Part shown: positions 33,070 to 41,680 of the stretch, one piece after another
Numbering within the stretch: the stretch's first letter is position 1
Layout of the letters: the number at the start of each line of letters is the position of its first letter
Source: JAEUMD01 sp050250815
GTDB taxonomy: Bacteria > Pseudomonadota > Alphaproteobacteria > Rhizobiales > Hyphomicrobiaceae
Length of the DNA: 64,000 nucleotides
Assembly: GCA_050250815.1 (NCBI GenBank)
Contig: JBFWNY010000004.1
Coordinates: 1-64,000, forward strand
Direction of reading: 5' to 3'
The notes under the pieces: model-generated
Database searches by the model: none
The model's input: only the letters and a program-made list of their open reading frames with translations
Told to the model about the DNA's origin: nothing
Program-made: the position numbers and the translations under genes

Positions 33070-33714
33070 TCAGCCGAACCGGCGTCCGGTTTCGGTGAAT
33101 GTGTATTGGTTGGCGGTGATCGTCTCGTCCACGGCCTCGTCCGAACTGAGATATTCGTATTCGCGTTCGAGCTGCCGGTAGAGCCAGCGGGCGAGATCGC
33201 GCAGCGCCTCGATCACGGCGTCTTCCGCATCCGCTGTCATGTCCTGCCAGGTCGGGCTATCGCGCTCGACCGAGATCGCCATGCAATACTCATGAGAGTA
33301 GCGGCCACGATGGCTGACATCGGCGCGGAGCTGATAGAAGTTGCGGCGCTGGATCGCGAGCAGATCATCGGCGATCGCGTGCAGGCGCGTGTCCTGCGGC
33401 GCGTGCGCGCGAATTTCGCGGGTGGCGTTTTTCCGAAAGGCGTAGAACGCCTGATAGCTGGCGCCGTCGCCCTGCGACCAGAAGCCGGTGAACGCGATCT
33501 GCGGCTCCTGACGGGTGCCGCCGCCCATGAGGCGGACGGGCCGGGTTTTGAGGCAGATGCCGAGGATTTCCGCAATGCGCTGGAAGTCCTCGAAGACGGA
33601 ATCATACCATTCGTAGTCGAAGCCGCCTTCACGATACCAGGCCCGAGCGTTGTCCTTGGCGGCGTCGGAAAGCTCGTCGAGCCGATAGACCGTGGTTTCG
33701 ATAATCTCAGGCAT
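33070..33714 (-). CDS. antitoxin-annotated conserved ICE protein
   Basis: 214 residues from the ATG at 33714 (MPEIIETTVYRLDELSDAAKDNARAWYRE). Related proteins on ICEs are often labelled antitoxin of a toxin-antitoxin stability system, but no toxin gene is adjacent and I see no DNA-binding motif, so the label is weak. There is a conserved-looking aromatic block (FTGFWSQGDGASYQAFYAF). The start overlaps the previous gene by eight bases, and a strong hairpin follows the stop. Confidence 0.75.
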   Translation of the reverse strand: MPEIIETTVYRLDELSDAAKDNARAWYREGGFDYEWYDSVFEDFQRIAEILGICLKTRPVRLMGGGTRQEPQIAFTGFWSQGDGASYQAFYAFRKNATREIRAHAPQDTRLHAIADDLLAIQRRNFYQLRADVSHRGRYSHEYCMAISVERDSPTWQDMTADAEDAVIEALRDLARWLYRQLEREYEYLSSDEAVDETITANQYTFTETGRRFG

Positions 33715-34123
33715 CGGGATCGCCTCCGTCGAGAACCTGGGCAAGCCAGCCGTGGGTATAGGTCCAGGCGACGGTCTCGCCGGTGGCGAGATCAAGGACA
33801 TGCGCGCCGCCGCCGAAGCCGTCGGGGCGCGGCCGCGAACAGGTGTTGGCATATTGGAAGCCCCAGCGGCCGGAGAGACCGAACGCCGTCGCGCACCGCT
33901 GGACGAACCGGATGACACGCGCGGGATCGCCGGTGGTGTCATCGCGCATCCAGAGCTGGGTGCCGCCATGCTCGGGTTCGATCGACAGGAGGAAGCCTTC
34001 CGATGGCGGGTCTTCGACGGCGTTCTCGGCGGCGAGCGTGTTGTAGAGATCGAGCGCACGAGCGGCATTGTCGGGGGTGCCCACGTCGAGCAGGCAGGAA
34101 AAGCGGGTGAAATACTCGGCCAT
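33707..34123 (-). CDS. small conserved ICE protein of unknown function
   Basis: 138 residues from the ATG at 34123 (MAEYFTRFSCLLDVGTPDNAARALDLYN). It is mixed alpha/beta, with GGTQLWMRDDTTGDPARVIRF and AWTYTHGWLAQVLDG segments. I recognise no domain. It is coupled to the downstream gene by an eight-base overlap and follows a hairpin terminator of the gene above. Confidence 0.75.
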   Translation of the reverse strand: MAEYFTRFSCLLDVGTPDNAARALDLYNTLAAENAVEDPPSEGFLLSIEPEHGGTQLWMRDDTTGDPARVIRFVQRCATAFGLSGRWGFQYANTCSRPRPDGFGGGAHVLDLATGETVAWTYTHGWLAQVLDGGDPDA

Positions 34124-34146
34124 GACTGGCTCCTGAAACGACGAAA

Positions 34147-34163
34147 CCCGGCGCATGGCCGGG
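34147..34163 (-). terminator. hairpin terminator between two small genes
   Basis: CCCGGC-GCATG-GCCGGG, followed on the minus strand by TTTCGTCG, about 30 bases downstream of the stop at 34193. Confidence 0.6.
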
Positions 34164-34192
34164 TCGAATGAACGAAAGAGCGTGGCGGAAAG

Positions 34193-34747
34193 TCAGGCGG
34201 CGAGCGGCAATCGCAGAAGTTCGGCGGCCGTCTCGCGCCAGAGCGCATCGACCAGCCGCGCCTCAAGCTGGCTGGCGCGGTAGCGATAGTCGCGAGCCGG
34301 GCCGTGCTCGCCGCGACCGGACGCGGCGAAGGCCGCGCCGCGCAACTTGCTGGCCTCGGTCACGATCTGGCGGGCTTCGGCGTCGGATGCGACCGGCTGC
34401 TGCCAGAGGATGATCCCGGCCCGGATCGTTCCGGCGAGAACCAGGCCCTGATCGCAGTCCTGAATGACCACGATGCGCGGGCGGAAACGCAGCATGTCGT
34501 CGGTCCCGACGCGGACGTCGCCGCCTGCGATGCGGCGGCTGGCGACGGACATGGCCTCTTCGGGCGACGGGTATTCGCCGATGGTGACGATATGGTCGAA
34601 GCCATCGGCATCCATGCCGTCGTAGCTGGCGGTGCCGATGCAGGAGATCCGCAGCGGGAATTTCTGCGCGCGCTGCAGGGCCGGCAGGACATGATGTGCG
34701 AGAATGGCGCCGATCGGGACGACGCGGGATTGGCCGGAAAGGGTCAT
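34193..34747 (-). CDS. 184-aa conserved ICE protein, unknown function
   Basis: 184 residues from the ATG at 34747 (MTLSGQSRVVPIGAILAHHVLPAL). It contains GGDVRVGTDDMLRFRPRIVV and a C-terminal helical segment (RYRASQLEARLVDALWRETA). No catalytic motif is recognised. The frame runs open upstream to 35035, but the ribosome binding site GGAG eight bases from 34747 and the leader hairpin ending 15 bases upstream fix the start. Confidence 0.78.
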   Translation of the reverse strand: MTLSGQSRVVPIGAILAHHVLPALQRAQKFPLRISCIGTASYDGMDADGFDHIVTIGEYPSPEEAMSVASRRIAGGDVRVGTDDMLRFRPRIVVIQDCDQGLVLAGTIRAGIILWQQPVASDAEARQIVTEASKLRGAAFAASGRGEHGPARDYRYRASQLEARLVDALWRETAAELLRLPLAA

Positions 34748-34761
34748 GGGATCTACTCCGC

Positions 34762-34801
34762 GACGGGCGGCGGAAGACTCTCCTCTACCTCGTAACCCGT
34801 C
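34762..34801 (-). promoter_or_regulatory. 5' leader hairpin (family 1), copy A
   Basis: On the minus strand GACGGG ... CCCGTC form the outer stem, with a weaker inner stem including AGAGTCTTCC. The stem ends at once before the GGAG ribosome site of the gene starting at 34747. Compare copies B (37088-37126) and C (39364-39403). Confidence 0.6.
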
Positions 34802-34866
34802 ACGGCCAGGCCGTCCGGCCTCTGCCTCTCTCCACTCTTGGAAGGCGACCGTGGCGAGCATGAAAA

Positions 34867-34894
34867 ATGCGCCCCACCGGATGATGGGGCGCAT
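34867..34894 (-). terminator. intrinsic terminator of the ParB-like gene
   Basis: On the minus strand ATGCGCCCCA pairs with TGGGGCGCAT around an 8-base loop, followed by TTTTT. It lies within 10 bases of the ParB-like stop at 34902. Confidence 0.85.
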
Positions 34895-34901
34895 GTTTCG
34901 A

Positions 34902-37073
34902 TCACTCGGCCGCCACGAGAACGACGTGCTCGTCTTCGGCCTCAATGGCTGCGTCCTCGTCGCCATCGCCTGCCAGGAAGTCCGGCAGGGCCTCGCCGTC
35001 ACCGTCACCGGCATCGCCAGCGTCCGCGGCGTCACCGTCGAGTTCGACCAGGCGCAGCGGCTCGGGCAGCCAGCCGGTCTCCGCCAGCAGGCGCTCGGCT
35101 TCCTTCGCCATGTCGCCCTTCTTCAGATGGCTGATGAGCTGGGCTGCGCGCTCGCCCGCACCTTCGCGGACGGCTTCGAGGATACGGGGCTTGGTGACGC
35201 GGCCGAGATAGTTGTCGACCGTGGGCCTCCAGCCGCCATCGGCCACCATGTCGAAGCCGGTGGCGCGGGCGATACGGTCTGCACCGGAGAGGCGACGATC
35301 AAGGCCGAACTGCGAGACACCGGAACCGCTGTGGGGGTTCGGCCGCTCGTAGAGGGCGTTGACGCCATAGCTGACGCAATGGGCCAAGAGCGCCATCCGG
35401 CTCGCCTCGTCGAGCGCGGCGATCCAGTCCCAGAGCGCGCCTTCGTCGGTCGGCATATCGGCCTTCCAGGCGTCGAAGCGCTCGTCGATGGCCTTGGCCG
35501 AGGGCGTGTCGCTGAGGTCGCCGCCCTGCACACCGAAACGCTGCTGGCGCACGGAGATCTCCATGCAGCCGGTCGGCGCCGAGTAGTGATAACGCTGCAT
35601 GACCAGGCGGTGCAGGAGCGCCGTCATCGCGACATGCGGATTGTTGGCGAGCGCGTCATGAAGCGCGAGCGTGCGATGGGCGGTGAGTTCGATCACCAGC
35701 CGTTCGGGAAGCGGCTTGATGCTGTCGTCCTCGTCCTCCTCCGCGTCCACCGGCTCGCCGCCGATGGTGATGACGGCCCGCTGGACGCCGGGCTGGGCCG
35801 CGACCGCGCTGCCTTCGGACTCGCCATCGCCGGCATCCTCCTCGCCGTCGACGGCGACGGGCGCTTCATCCTCGGGACGGACATAGCCGCGGGCAACGAC
35901 AAGCTCGCCGGCGCGGTCGATGCTGATGAAGACGCCCGCTCGGGCGATCTCGGCAGCGTCATAGATCGCCGGACGTTTCTCGAAGGCGCTCAGCGCGGCC
36001 TCGATCTCACCGAGGCGCGCGTCGATGTCATCGGGCAGCTCGTCATAGTCGGCGTGTTCCGCCTCGAGCCGCTCATATTCCTCGCGCAGCGCCTCGCGGG
36101 TGGCGCGCTCGTCCTCGGTCAGATCGGGGAACGTGGCAGTCAGGACGCGAAGGCCGCGATCATGGCCGTAGGGCAGATCGGTATCGACCTCGATCCACTT
36201 CCAGCCCTCGGCCGCGACTTCATCGGCGATGCCCTTCAGCTTGTCCGAGACCAGCCGGTCGAGCAGCTCGGGATTTTCCAGCCAGCCTTCGTCCTCGTCG
36301 GAGAAGAGATCGCGCAGCATCACGCCGCCGGCCTGTTCGTAGGCTTCGACGCCGATGAACTGCGCGCGCTTGTCATCGGTCGGCACCGTCGTCTCGGTCA
36401 GCAGATCACGAGCATACCAGGGCTGGCGGTTGTGAGAACGCTGGATCGCCTCCCAGACCTGCTCCTGACGGGCATGATCGGGGTTGACGGTGAACGCCTC
36501 CAGCATCGCCAGCGTCATCTCGCTGCGCGCATAGGCGTCCATGAGGGACGGCGCCACACGAGCAAGGCGCAGACGCTGGGCGATATAGCGCGGCGTGGTG
36601 CGATATGCGTCGGCGACTTCCTCCTTCGACATGCCGCCGTCAACCATGCGCTTGAACGCCTTGAACTGGTCGAGCGGATGCAGCGCCAGCCGGATGACGT
36701 TCTCGGCGTAGGAATCGTCGACGGCCGAGGTCTTCGCATTGGCCTTCTTGACGAGGCAGGGAACGAGACCGTCAGCCGGGAAACGACCCGCCACGACCAG
36801 GCGGGCGATAGCACGGTAGCGCCGGCCGCCTGCCGGGGTCTCGAAGTCGCCGGTCTCGGTGCCGGCATCGTCGAGGACGGCACGGACATTGAGACCCATC
36901 ACGAGGTCTTCGCGGCGATCGATGTCCTGGGTCAGCTCGTCGAGGCCGTCTTCGACGTCGATCTCGCGGACATTGCTGTCCGACAGCCGGATACGGTTGA
37001 ACGGAATGTCGCGCGTGCGGGAAAACTCGATCATCGCGACGGCAGGGTTCTTCTTGCGGGCGGCTTTAGCCAT
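34902..37073 (-). CDS. large ParB-like protein
   Basis: 723 residues. The N-terminal ParB/Srx-like domain (FNRIRLSDSNVREID; TPAGGRRYRAIARLVVAGRF, about residues 20-115) is followed by the ParB helix-turn-helix region (SYAENVIRLALHPLDQFKAF; SKEEVADAYRTTPRYIAQRL). The long remainder, with an acidic, Glu-rich middle, is specific to ICE-type ParB-like proteins. It is far from parA (at 19 kb) and is probably an element-maintenance or transcription factor rather than the parA partner. It has a family-1 leader upstream and an intrinsic terminator downstream. Confidence 0.9.
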   Translation of the reverse strand: MAKAARKKNPAVAMIEFSRTRDIPFNRIRLSDSNVREIDVEDGLDELTQDIDRREDLVMGLNVRAVLDDAGTETGDFETPAGGRRYRAIARLVVAGRFPADGLVPCLVKKANAKTSAVDDSYAENVIRLALHPLDQFKAFKRMVDGGMSKEEVADAYRTTPRYIAQRLRLARVAPSLMDAYARSEMTLAMLEAFTVNPDHARQEQVWEAIQRSHNRQPWYARDLLTETTVPTDDKRAQFIGVEAYEQAGGVMLRDLFSDEDEGWLENPELLDRLVSDKLKGIADEVAAEGWKWIEVDTDLPYGHDRGLRVLTATFPDLTEDERATREALREEYERLEAEHADYDELPDDIDARLGEIEAALSAFEKRPAIYDAAEIARAGVFISIDRAGELVVARGYVRPEDEAPVAVDGEEDAGDGESEGSAVAAQPGVQRAVITIGGEPVDAEEDEDDSIKPLPERLVIELTAHRTLALHDALANNPHVAMTALLHRLVMQRYHYSAPTGCMEISVRQQRFGVQGGDLSDTPSAKAIDERFDAWKADMPTDEGALWDWIAALDEASRMALLAHCVSYGVNALYERPNPHSGSGVSQFGLDRRLSGADRIARATGFDMVADGGWRPTVDNYLGRVTKPRILEAVREGAGERAAQLISHLKKGDMAKEAERLLAETGWLPEPLRLVELDGDAADAGDAGDGDGEALPDFLAGDGDEDAAIEAEDEHVVLVAAE

Positions 37074-37087
37074 GGTCTTTACTCCAC

Positions 37088-37126
37088 GACGGGCGCCGAG
37101 AGCCTCTCTCTCGGTCCTAACCCGTC
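37088..37126 (-). promoter_or_regulatory. 5' leader hairpin (family 1), copy B
   Basis: Minus strand: GACGGG ... CCCGTC outer stem, CCGAGAG ... CTCTCGG inner stem. The outer stem ends immediately before GTGGAG, the ribosome site of the ParB-like gene (ATG 37073, 15 bases away). A purine-rich AGAGGGAGAG tract lies just upstream on the same strand. Confidence 0.7.
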
Positions 37127-37204
37127 ATGAAATCCCGTCCCCTCTCTCCCTCTATCGGCGGTGCGGCTGGCGGGGCGCCAACCGGCAGAGCGCACGGCTG
37201 CGCC

Positions 37205-37627
37205 TCATCCTCCCCCGGTTTCCGGCGTCTCGCCGTCTTCGAGATCGAGCGTTTCCTGAAGATAACGCGAAGGCGTTTTCTCCTCCGGCCCCTGCCAGGC
37301 GATGCGGCCGTTCCGCCAGATCGTGACGAGGCCGCCGCCGACAGGGCGCGCCGGTCGGGGTTTCGCCTCGAAATTCCGGCAACCGAACTCGGCCGTCGTC
37401 GCCGAGAAGACGGTGGAGGACCGGCCATCCAGAAGCACACGGTCGCATGTGCCGGACGGCCGCTTGACGCGCTTGCGCGAAAGGTCGAGCCGGAACATCT
37501 CGTAGGCGCGCTGCTCGTTGTCGGACGGAGCGTGCCAGTGGATGCAGTTCTTGCACTGGCCGCGTTCGTGGCGAACGGGCGGATCTAGCGGCGGCCCGCC
37601 GTTGTGACCTGATCCGGGCGTGCTCAT
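37205..37627 (-). CDS. 140-aa protein with four conserved-looking cysteines
   Basis: From the ATG at 37627 (MSTPGSGHNGGPPLD). Cysteines occur as GQCKNCIHWHA, GTCDRVLL and FGCRNFE, a CxxC...C...CRNF arrangement that could bind zinc or another metal. A Trp/Arg-rich end (LVTIWRNGRIAWQGPEE) follows. Its start overlaps the stop of the gene upstream (ATGA). I do not recognise the family. Confidence 0.75.
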   Translation of the reverse strand: MSTPGSGHNGGPPLDPPVRHERGQCKNCIHWHAPSDNEQRAYEMFRLDLSRKRVKRPSGTCDRVLLDGRSSTVFSATTAEFGCRNFEAKPRPARPVGGGLVTIWRNGRIAWQGPEEKTPSRYLQETLDLEDGETPETGGG

Positions 37628-38397
37628 GGCCGGGCACCTCCGGCGATAGTGACGGGGATGATCCGCTGGACGGTGACGGGCCGCGTCTCGGCGGCCTGCG
37701 CGAGCTGCTCGATCAACGCCACATCGGCATCCGAACATTGGCCGCGCACCTCGATCTCAACGCGATGATCGGCGTGGCGAAGATGGGAATCGCGCAGGCG
37801 ATGGTCGGACGCGGCGTGGAATCCCGCATTCCGATCAATGGGATGCACTCGCTCGTTGAGAAACAGAATGCCCGATCCGAGATTGCCGCAGAACAGCCGC
37901 TCGTCGCTTTCGGCCCTGTTCGGACCGCCCGCGACCTTGCGCTTGCCGATCTGGCGGAAGGCGTCGTGGAAGCTCGAAGGGTCGCGGGTGATGCGAGCCG
38001 AACGCTCCTGATGGAAGACCCATGGCGGCCGGTCGGGATCGAGCTTGCCGACGGCGATCTGATGCAGGAAATCGGCGAAGCTCGCCGGATCGGCAGGATA
38101 TGGGCAGGTCCGCCAGATCTCGCGGACGCGGGCGCGCAGGGCGTCGGGCAGCGTAAAGAGCCGGGCACGGCCTTTCCGCCACCAGGCAGCGCGCTGATCG
38201 CGACGGTCGCGTTCGTACTCGTCCCACCAGATGGTGCGGCGAGCCATTTCCTCGTCGGCGCCATGCTGCGTGGCGGCGATGTCGTCGGCAAAGAGCGGCA
38301 GGGCCTCGCGTTCGAGCCGCTGCTTGCGGTGGAACGCCGCGCGCTTGCGTGACGTATCGCGATAGGATTCGGGGCGATGCCAACGGCCGAAGCGCAT
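37624..38397 (-). CDS. 257-aa protein in the ardC operon, unknown function
   Basis: From the ATG at 38397 (MRFGRWHRPESYRDTSRKRAA). The N-terminal half is basic and Trp-rich (WWDEYERDRRDQRAAWWRKG); the C-terminal part is His-rich (AASDHRLRDSHLRHADHRVEI). No domain is recognised. Single-base overlap with the ardC stop and an ATGA overlap with the gene downstream make this a coupled three-gene operon; a role linked to antirestriction or plasmid entry is possible but unproven. Confidence 0.78.
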   Translation of the reverse strand: MRFGRWHRPESYRDTSRKRAAFHRKQRLEREALPLFADDIAATQHGADEEMARRTIWWDEYERDRRDQRAAWWRKGRARLFTLPDALRARVREIWRTCPYPADPASFADFLHQIAVGKLDPDRPPWVFHQERSARITRDPSSFHDAFRQIGKRKVAGGPNRAESDERLFCGNLGSGILFLNERVHPIDRNAGFHAASDHRLRDSHLRHADHRVEIEVRGQCSDADVALIEQLAQAAETRPVTVQRIIPVTIAGGARP

Positions 38398-39350
38398 CAC
38401 GCGGCCCTCCACATGTCGTCGGTATCGGGAGGGCTGTCGGCGTCCGGCAGGAAGGACAGGAGCCAGTCCGCCGCCTTGCTGGCCTGCGAGGCGGCGCGGA
38501 CGATGGCGCGATTGTCCTCGCGCAGCACCTCCAGCCAGGAGCCGATATAATCAGCATGGCGCACGGTCGGGACGATTCCGAGCGAGGCGCAGCAAAAGGC
38601 CGAGATCAGCTCGGCCGTGATTTCCTCGACCGAATAGAGCTTCGAGCCGAAGGAGCCGGAGAGGTTTCGGTTCAGCCGGTGCGCTGCGCCGCTGGCGTGA
38701 CCGAGTTCATGGAGCGCCGTCCGATGCCAGTTGATTGGCTCGAAATAGGCGGCCGGCGGCGGCACCTGCACATAGTCGAGCGACGGCACGTAGAACGCCC
38801 TGTTGCCGCCGATGCGGAAGTCGATGCTAGTCGCCTTGATGAGCGCCTCGACCTGGGGCTCGATCATGCCGGGCGGCGGAGGAGGCACCGCCGCCTCGAT
38901 GTCTTCGGGCAGGTCGTCGCATTGCGCCGTGTTGAAGACCGTGAAGCGTTTCAGGAACGGAATCGCCTGCGCTTCCTCGCCGGCGTTGAAGGCGCGGCGC
39001 TTCTCGTCCTCCGGCGTGAAGCGGTCGGCATAGACGACGGTGGTGCCGCGTTCGCCCTTGCGGACATGGCCGCCGAGCGACAGCGCTTGGCGAAAGGTGA
39101 GCCAGCCCTGGCCGGGGAAACCATGTTCGATGACGGCGCCCCAGAGGATCAGGACGTTGATGCCGCTATAGCTGCGCGAGGTCGTGGCGTTTCGCGGCAA
39201 GCCGAGCGGAGCCTTCGCCGCCGAGGTGCCCCAGGGCTGGACCCACGGCACGCGGCCGGCTTCCAGCTCGGCAATGATCTTGTCGGTGATTTCGTCATAG
39301 AGGTTCGCCCGGTCAGCGCCGGTGCGAGGGGTGCGGTCATATCTGGACAT
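38397..39350 (-). CDS. ardC: ArdC-like antirestriction metallopeptidase
   Basis: 317 residues. The N-terminal ArdC ssDNA-binding domain (DRANLYDEITDKIIAELEAG; YSGINVLILWGA; RKGERGTTVVY) is followed by a zincin-like domain with the zinc motif HELGH (about residue 212). ArdC protects single-stranded DNA entering a new host from restriction. It heads a coupled three-gene operon and has a family-1 leader hairpin ending 14 bases before its start. Confidence 0.92.
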   Translation of the reverse strand: MSRYDRTPRTGADRANLYDEITDKIIAELEAGRVPWVQPWGTSAAKAPLGLPRNATTSRSYSGINVLILWGAVIEHGFPGQGWLTFRQALSLGGHVRKGERGTTVVYADRFTPEDEKRRAFNAGEEAQAIPFLKRFTVFNTAQCDDLPEDIEAAVPPPPPGMIEPQVEALIKATSIDFRIGGNRAFYVPSLDYVQVPPPAAYFEPINWHRTALHELGHASGAAHRLNRNLSGSFGSKLYSVEEITAELISAFCCASLGIVPTVRHADYIGSWLEVLREDNRAIVRAASQASKAADWLLSFLPDADSPPDTDDMWRAA

Positions 39351-39363
39351 CGCGGTTCTCCGC

Positions 39364-39403
39364 GACGGGCGCCGGAAGACTCTCTTCCGGTCCTCAACCC
39401 GTC
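39364..39403 (-). promoter_or_regulatory. 5' leader hairpin (family 1), copy C
   Basis: Minus strand: GACGGG ... CCCGTC outer stem with inner stem CCGGAAGA ... TCTTCCGG, the strongest of the set. The outer stem abuts CGCGGAG, the ribosome site of the ardC-like gene. Confidence 0.7.
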
Positions 39404-39531
39404 ACGGAAAACCCGTCCGCACTCTCACTCTACAGGGGGCGTTGCGGGGTCTCCCCGCTGAAGGGATCGGCCGAGACCTTGGGCTCGGCCGCAGGGGAAG
39501 GCCTTCCCCTTCAAGCCTCCCAGATTGCGGT

Positions 39532-39598
39532 CCAATCACTCCCAATTAGCGGATCATTGACTCCCAAACAGCCGGGCCCAATAATCCCGATTAGCTGG
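39532..39598 (+). repeat. three 22-23-bp direct repeats upstream of the AAA ATPase gene
   Basis: Three imperfect repeats of CCAAT-CACTCCCAATTAGCGG type begin near 39532, 39554 and 39577; the TCCC cores are at 39540, 39562 and 39585. The period is about two helical turns. They occupy the last 80 bases before the gene at 39612 and could be operators or iteron-like binding sites. Confidence 0.5.
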
Positions 39599-39611
39599 AT
39601 TCGGAGCTGGT

Positions 39612-40832
39612 ATGTTCGGACGGTTTGTAGAGCGACGGGCGGAAGAAGCCCTTTCGGATACCCCGGTGGTCCTCATCGTGGGGCCGCGCCGGGCGGGCAA
39701 GACCACGCTCGTCCGCAAGATGGGCGACGCCGGCCGAACCTATATCACGCTGGACGATCAGACGGTTCTCGCGGCGGCCCAATCCGATCCGGCCGGCTTC
39801 ATCAGGGGAACGGACCAGGCCATCATCGACGAGATCCAGCGCGCGCCCGACCTGCTGCTGGCGATCAAGAAGACGATCGACGAGGACTATCGGCCTGGAC
39901 GATTCCTGCTGACGGGATCGGCAAACGTGCTGACCCTGCCGCGGATCGCCGACAGCCTGGCCGGACGGATGGAGACCATCCAGATGCTGCCGCTGGCCAG
40001 GGCCGAGATCGAAGGCCGGACGCCGACTTTCCTCGAGCACCTTTTCGAGGGAAAGCCCCAAAGCCAGCGGGACGCGATCGTCGGTGACGATCTGGTCCAA
40101 CTCGTCCTGGTCGGAGGGTTTCCGGAGGCGATCAGTCGCGACAATGAGCGACGGCGACAGGACTGGTTACGCTCCTATCTCACGTCGATCCTGACGCGCG
40201 ATCTGCGCGACATCGCCGACGTGGAGAAACTGACCGAGCTTCCGAAATTCGTGCGGCTACTGGCCGAGCACTCGGGACAGTTGGTCAATTATTCGCAGTT
40301 CGCCGCCGGCATCAACGTCACCCACAAGACGGGGCAGCGTTATGTCGGACTGCTCGAACAGGTGTTCCTGATCACGACAGTGCAACCGTGGTTCACCAAC
40401 GCGCTGAAGCGCATCGTCAAGACGCCCAAGCTGCACTTTCTCGACTCCGGCTTGTTGGCGACCGTGCGCGGGCTCACCTTCGACAGGGTGAAGGCCGATC
40501 GCAGCACATTCGGCGCGCTCTTGGAAAGCTTCGTCTTCTCGGAAGTGCTGAAGCTGATGAGCGCCTCGGATCTGCGACTGACGCCGCATCATTTCCGGGA
40601 CCGGGACATGCGCGAGGTGGATATCGTGCTTGAGCGCGATGACGGCATGATCGTCGGGATCGAGGTGAAGGCGAGCGCCACGGTAAAGGCCGGCGACTTC
40701 GCCGGCCTTCGGGCACTGGCCGAGGCGTGCGGGGATCGCTTTGCCTTCGGTGTGGTCCTTTATGACAGCGCAGACGTCGTGCCGTTCGGCGACCGGCTGG
40801 CGGCGGCGCCACTGTCGTGTCTGTGGAATTGA
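39612..40832 (+). CDS. AAA ATPase with C-terminal DUF4143
   Basis: 406 residues. Walker A is GPRRAGKTTLVRK (about residues 24-36), Walker B-like TDQAIIDEIQRAPDL (about 67-81), then the sensor block GRFLLTGSANVLTLP. The C-terminal DUF4143 region has DFAGLRALAEACGDRF and the preceding DIVLERDDGMIVGIEVKASA, a nuclease-like fold strand. Single-gene DUF4143 ATPases are widespread in mobile regions; function mostly unknown. It opens a plus-strand defence island and is separated from hamA by 65 bases. Confidence 0.85.
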   Translation: MFGRFVERRAEEALSDTPVVLIVGPRRAGKTTLVRKMGDAGRTYITLDDQTVLAAAQSDPAGFIRGTDQAIIDEIQRAPDLLLAIKKTIDEDYRPGRFLLTGSANVLTLPRIADSLAGRMETIQMLPLARAEIEGRTPTFLEHLFEGKPQSQRDAIVGDDLVQLVLVGGFPEAISRDNERRRQDWLRSYLTSILTRDLRDIADVEKLTELPKFVRLLAEHSGQLVNYSQFAAGINVTHKTGQRYVGLLEQVFLITTVQPWFTNALKRIVKTPKLHFLDSGLLATVRGLTFDRVKADRSTFGALLESFVFSEVLKLMSASDLRLTPHHFRDRDMREVDIVLERDDGMIVGIEVKASATVKAGDFAGLRALAEACGDRFAFGVVLYDSADVVPFGDRLAAAPLSCLWN

Positions 40833-40897
40833 GCGCATGCGCAGAGATCACCAACTGATCGAACTGTGCAGCGCAATGATGGTAGCGGGGGGACGGC

Positions 40898-41680
40898 GTG
40901 GGATTGTATGAGAGGTGGTGCGACGCCACCAAAGAAAAAGACAAGCGCAAACGCTACTGGACTTATGTCGAGAAGGATGGCGGCCGCGACGAGATTCGCG
41001 AAGACCTCGCCGAGACTATCCGCTCGCACTACGATCGGCTCGAACGCATCGCCGAAGACGTCGAGCGGCTCGGATACAAGGTCGCGGCTACGATTCTCAG
41101 TGAGGCGATGCCGCAAACCGCCAAAGGCCGCTCCGGCGATCTCGGCGAGATTCTTGCGACGGAACTGGTCGAGGAAGAGATTGGCCTGCGCGTCCCCGTG
41201 CGCCGCCTCCGCTATAAGGACGGCCGCAACATGGCCATGCGCGGCGACGACTTCATCGGCGCCGGATACGATGGGGCCGGCGAGAAGCTCTGGCTTCTGA
41301 AAGGCGAAGCCAAGAGCAACAAGGTACTCGGCAAGGCCACAGTCACGAGCGCTCGCAAGGTGCTCAACCGCGATAAAGGCCGCTGCACGCCCGACTCCCT
41401 GCTGTTCGTTGCCAACCGGCTGCTGGAGAGCAACGATCCGGACGACAACGCGCTGGGCCGTAGCCTCCGTGACGAGGTGGGCGTGAAGTCCCTCCGCGCC
41501 GATCGCATCGACCACATGCTCTTCACCGTGTCGGGCAATGGCCCGCACGCTTCGCTGAAAGAGGACCTCGACGCCACGGGAACCAATCGAGACCATTACG
41601 TCGTGAACATCCACGTGGAAGATCACCAGGACTTCATCGCGGCCATGTACCAGGAGGCGGAAGACCTTGGAGACGATTGA
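40898..41680 (+). CDS. hamA: HamA, Hachiman anti-phage effector (DUF1837)
   Basis: 260 residues; GTG start with a GGGGGGA ribosome site six bases upstream. DUF1837 features are GRSGDLGEILATELVEEE (about 77-94), MRGDDFIGAGYD (about 114-125) and KGEAKS (135-140). The Asp117/118, Glu137 and Lys139 arrangement matches a PD-(D/E)xK nuclease core, consistent with published Hachiman HamA being a DNase restrained by HamB. It overlaps hamB by 14 bases, so the pair is translationally coupled, as in known Hachiman systems. Confidence 0.88.
   Translation: MGLYERWCDATKEKDKRKRYWTYVEKDGGRDEIREDLAETIRSHYDRLERIAEDVERLGYKVAATILSEAMPQTAKGRSGDLGEILATELVEEEIGLRVPVRRLRYKDGRNMAMRGDDFIGAGYDGAGEKLWLLKGEAKSNKVLGKATVTSARKVLNRDKGRCTPDSLLFVANRLLESNDPDDNALGRSLRDEVGVKSLRADRIDHMLFTVSGNGPHASLKEDLDATGTNRDHYVVNIHVEDHQDFIAAMYQEAEDLGDD

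Noticed and set aside
34704..37130. 808-residue open frame on the plus strand
   Set aside because: It is antisense to the ParB-like gene; high GC keeps the opposite frame open, and no domain or ribosome site is present.
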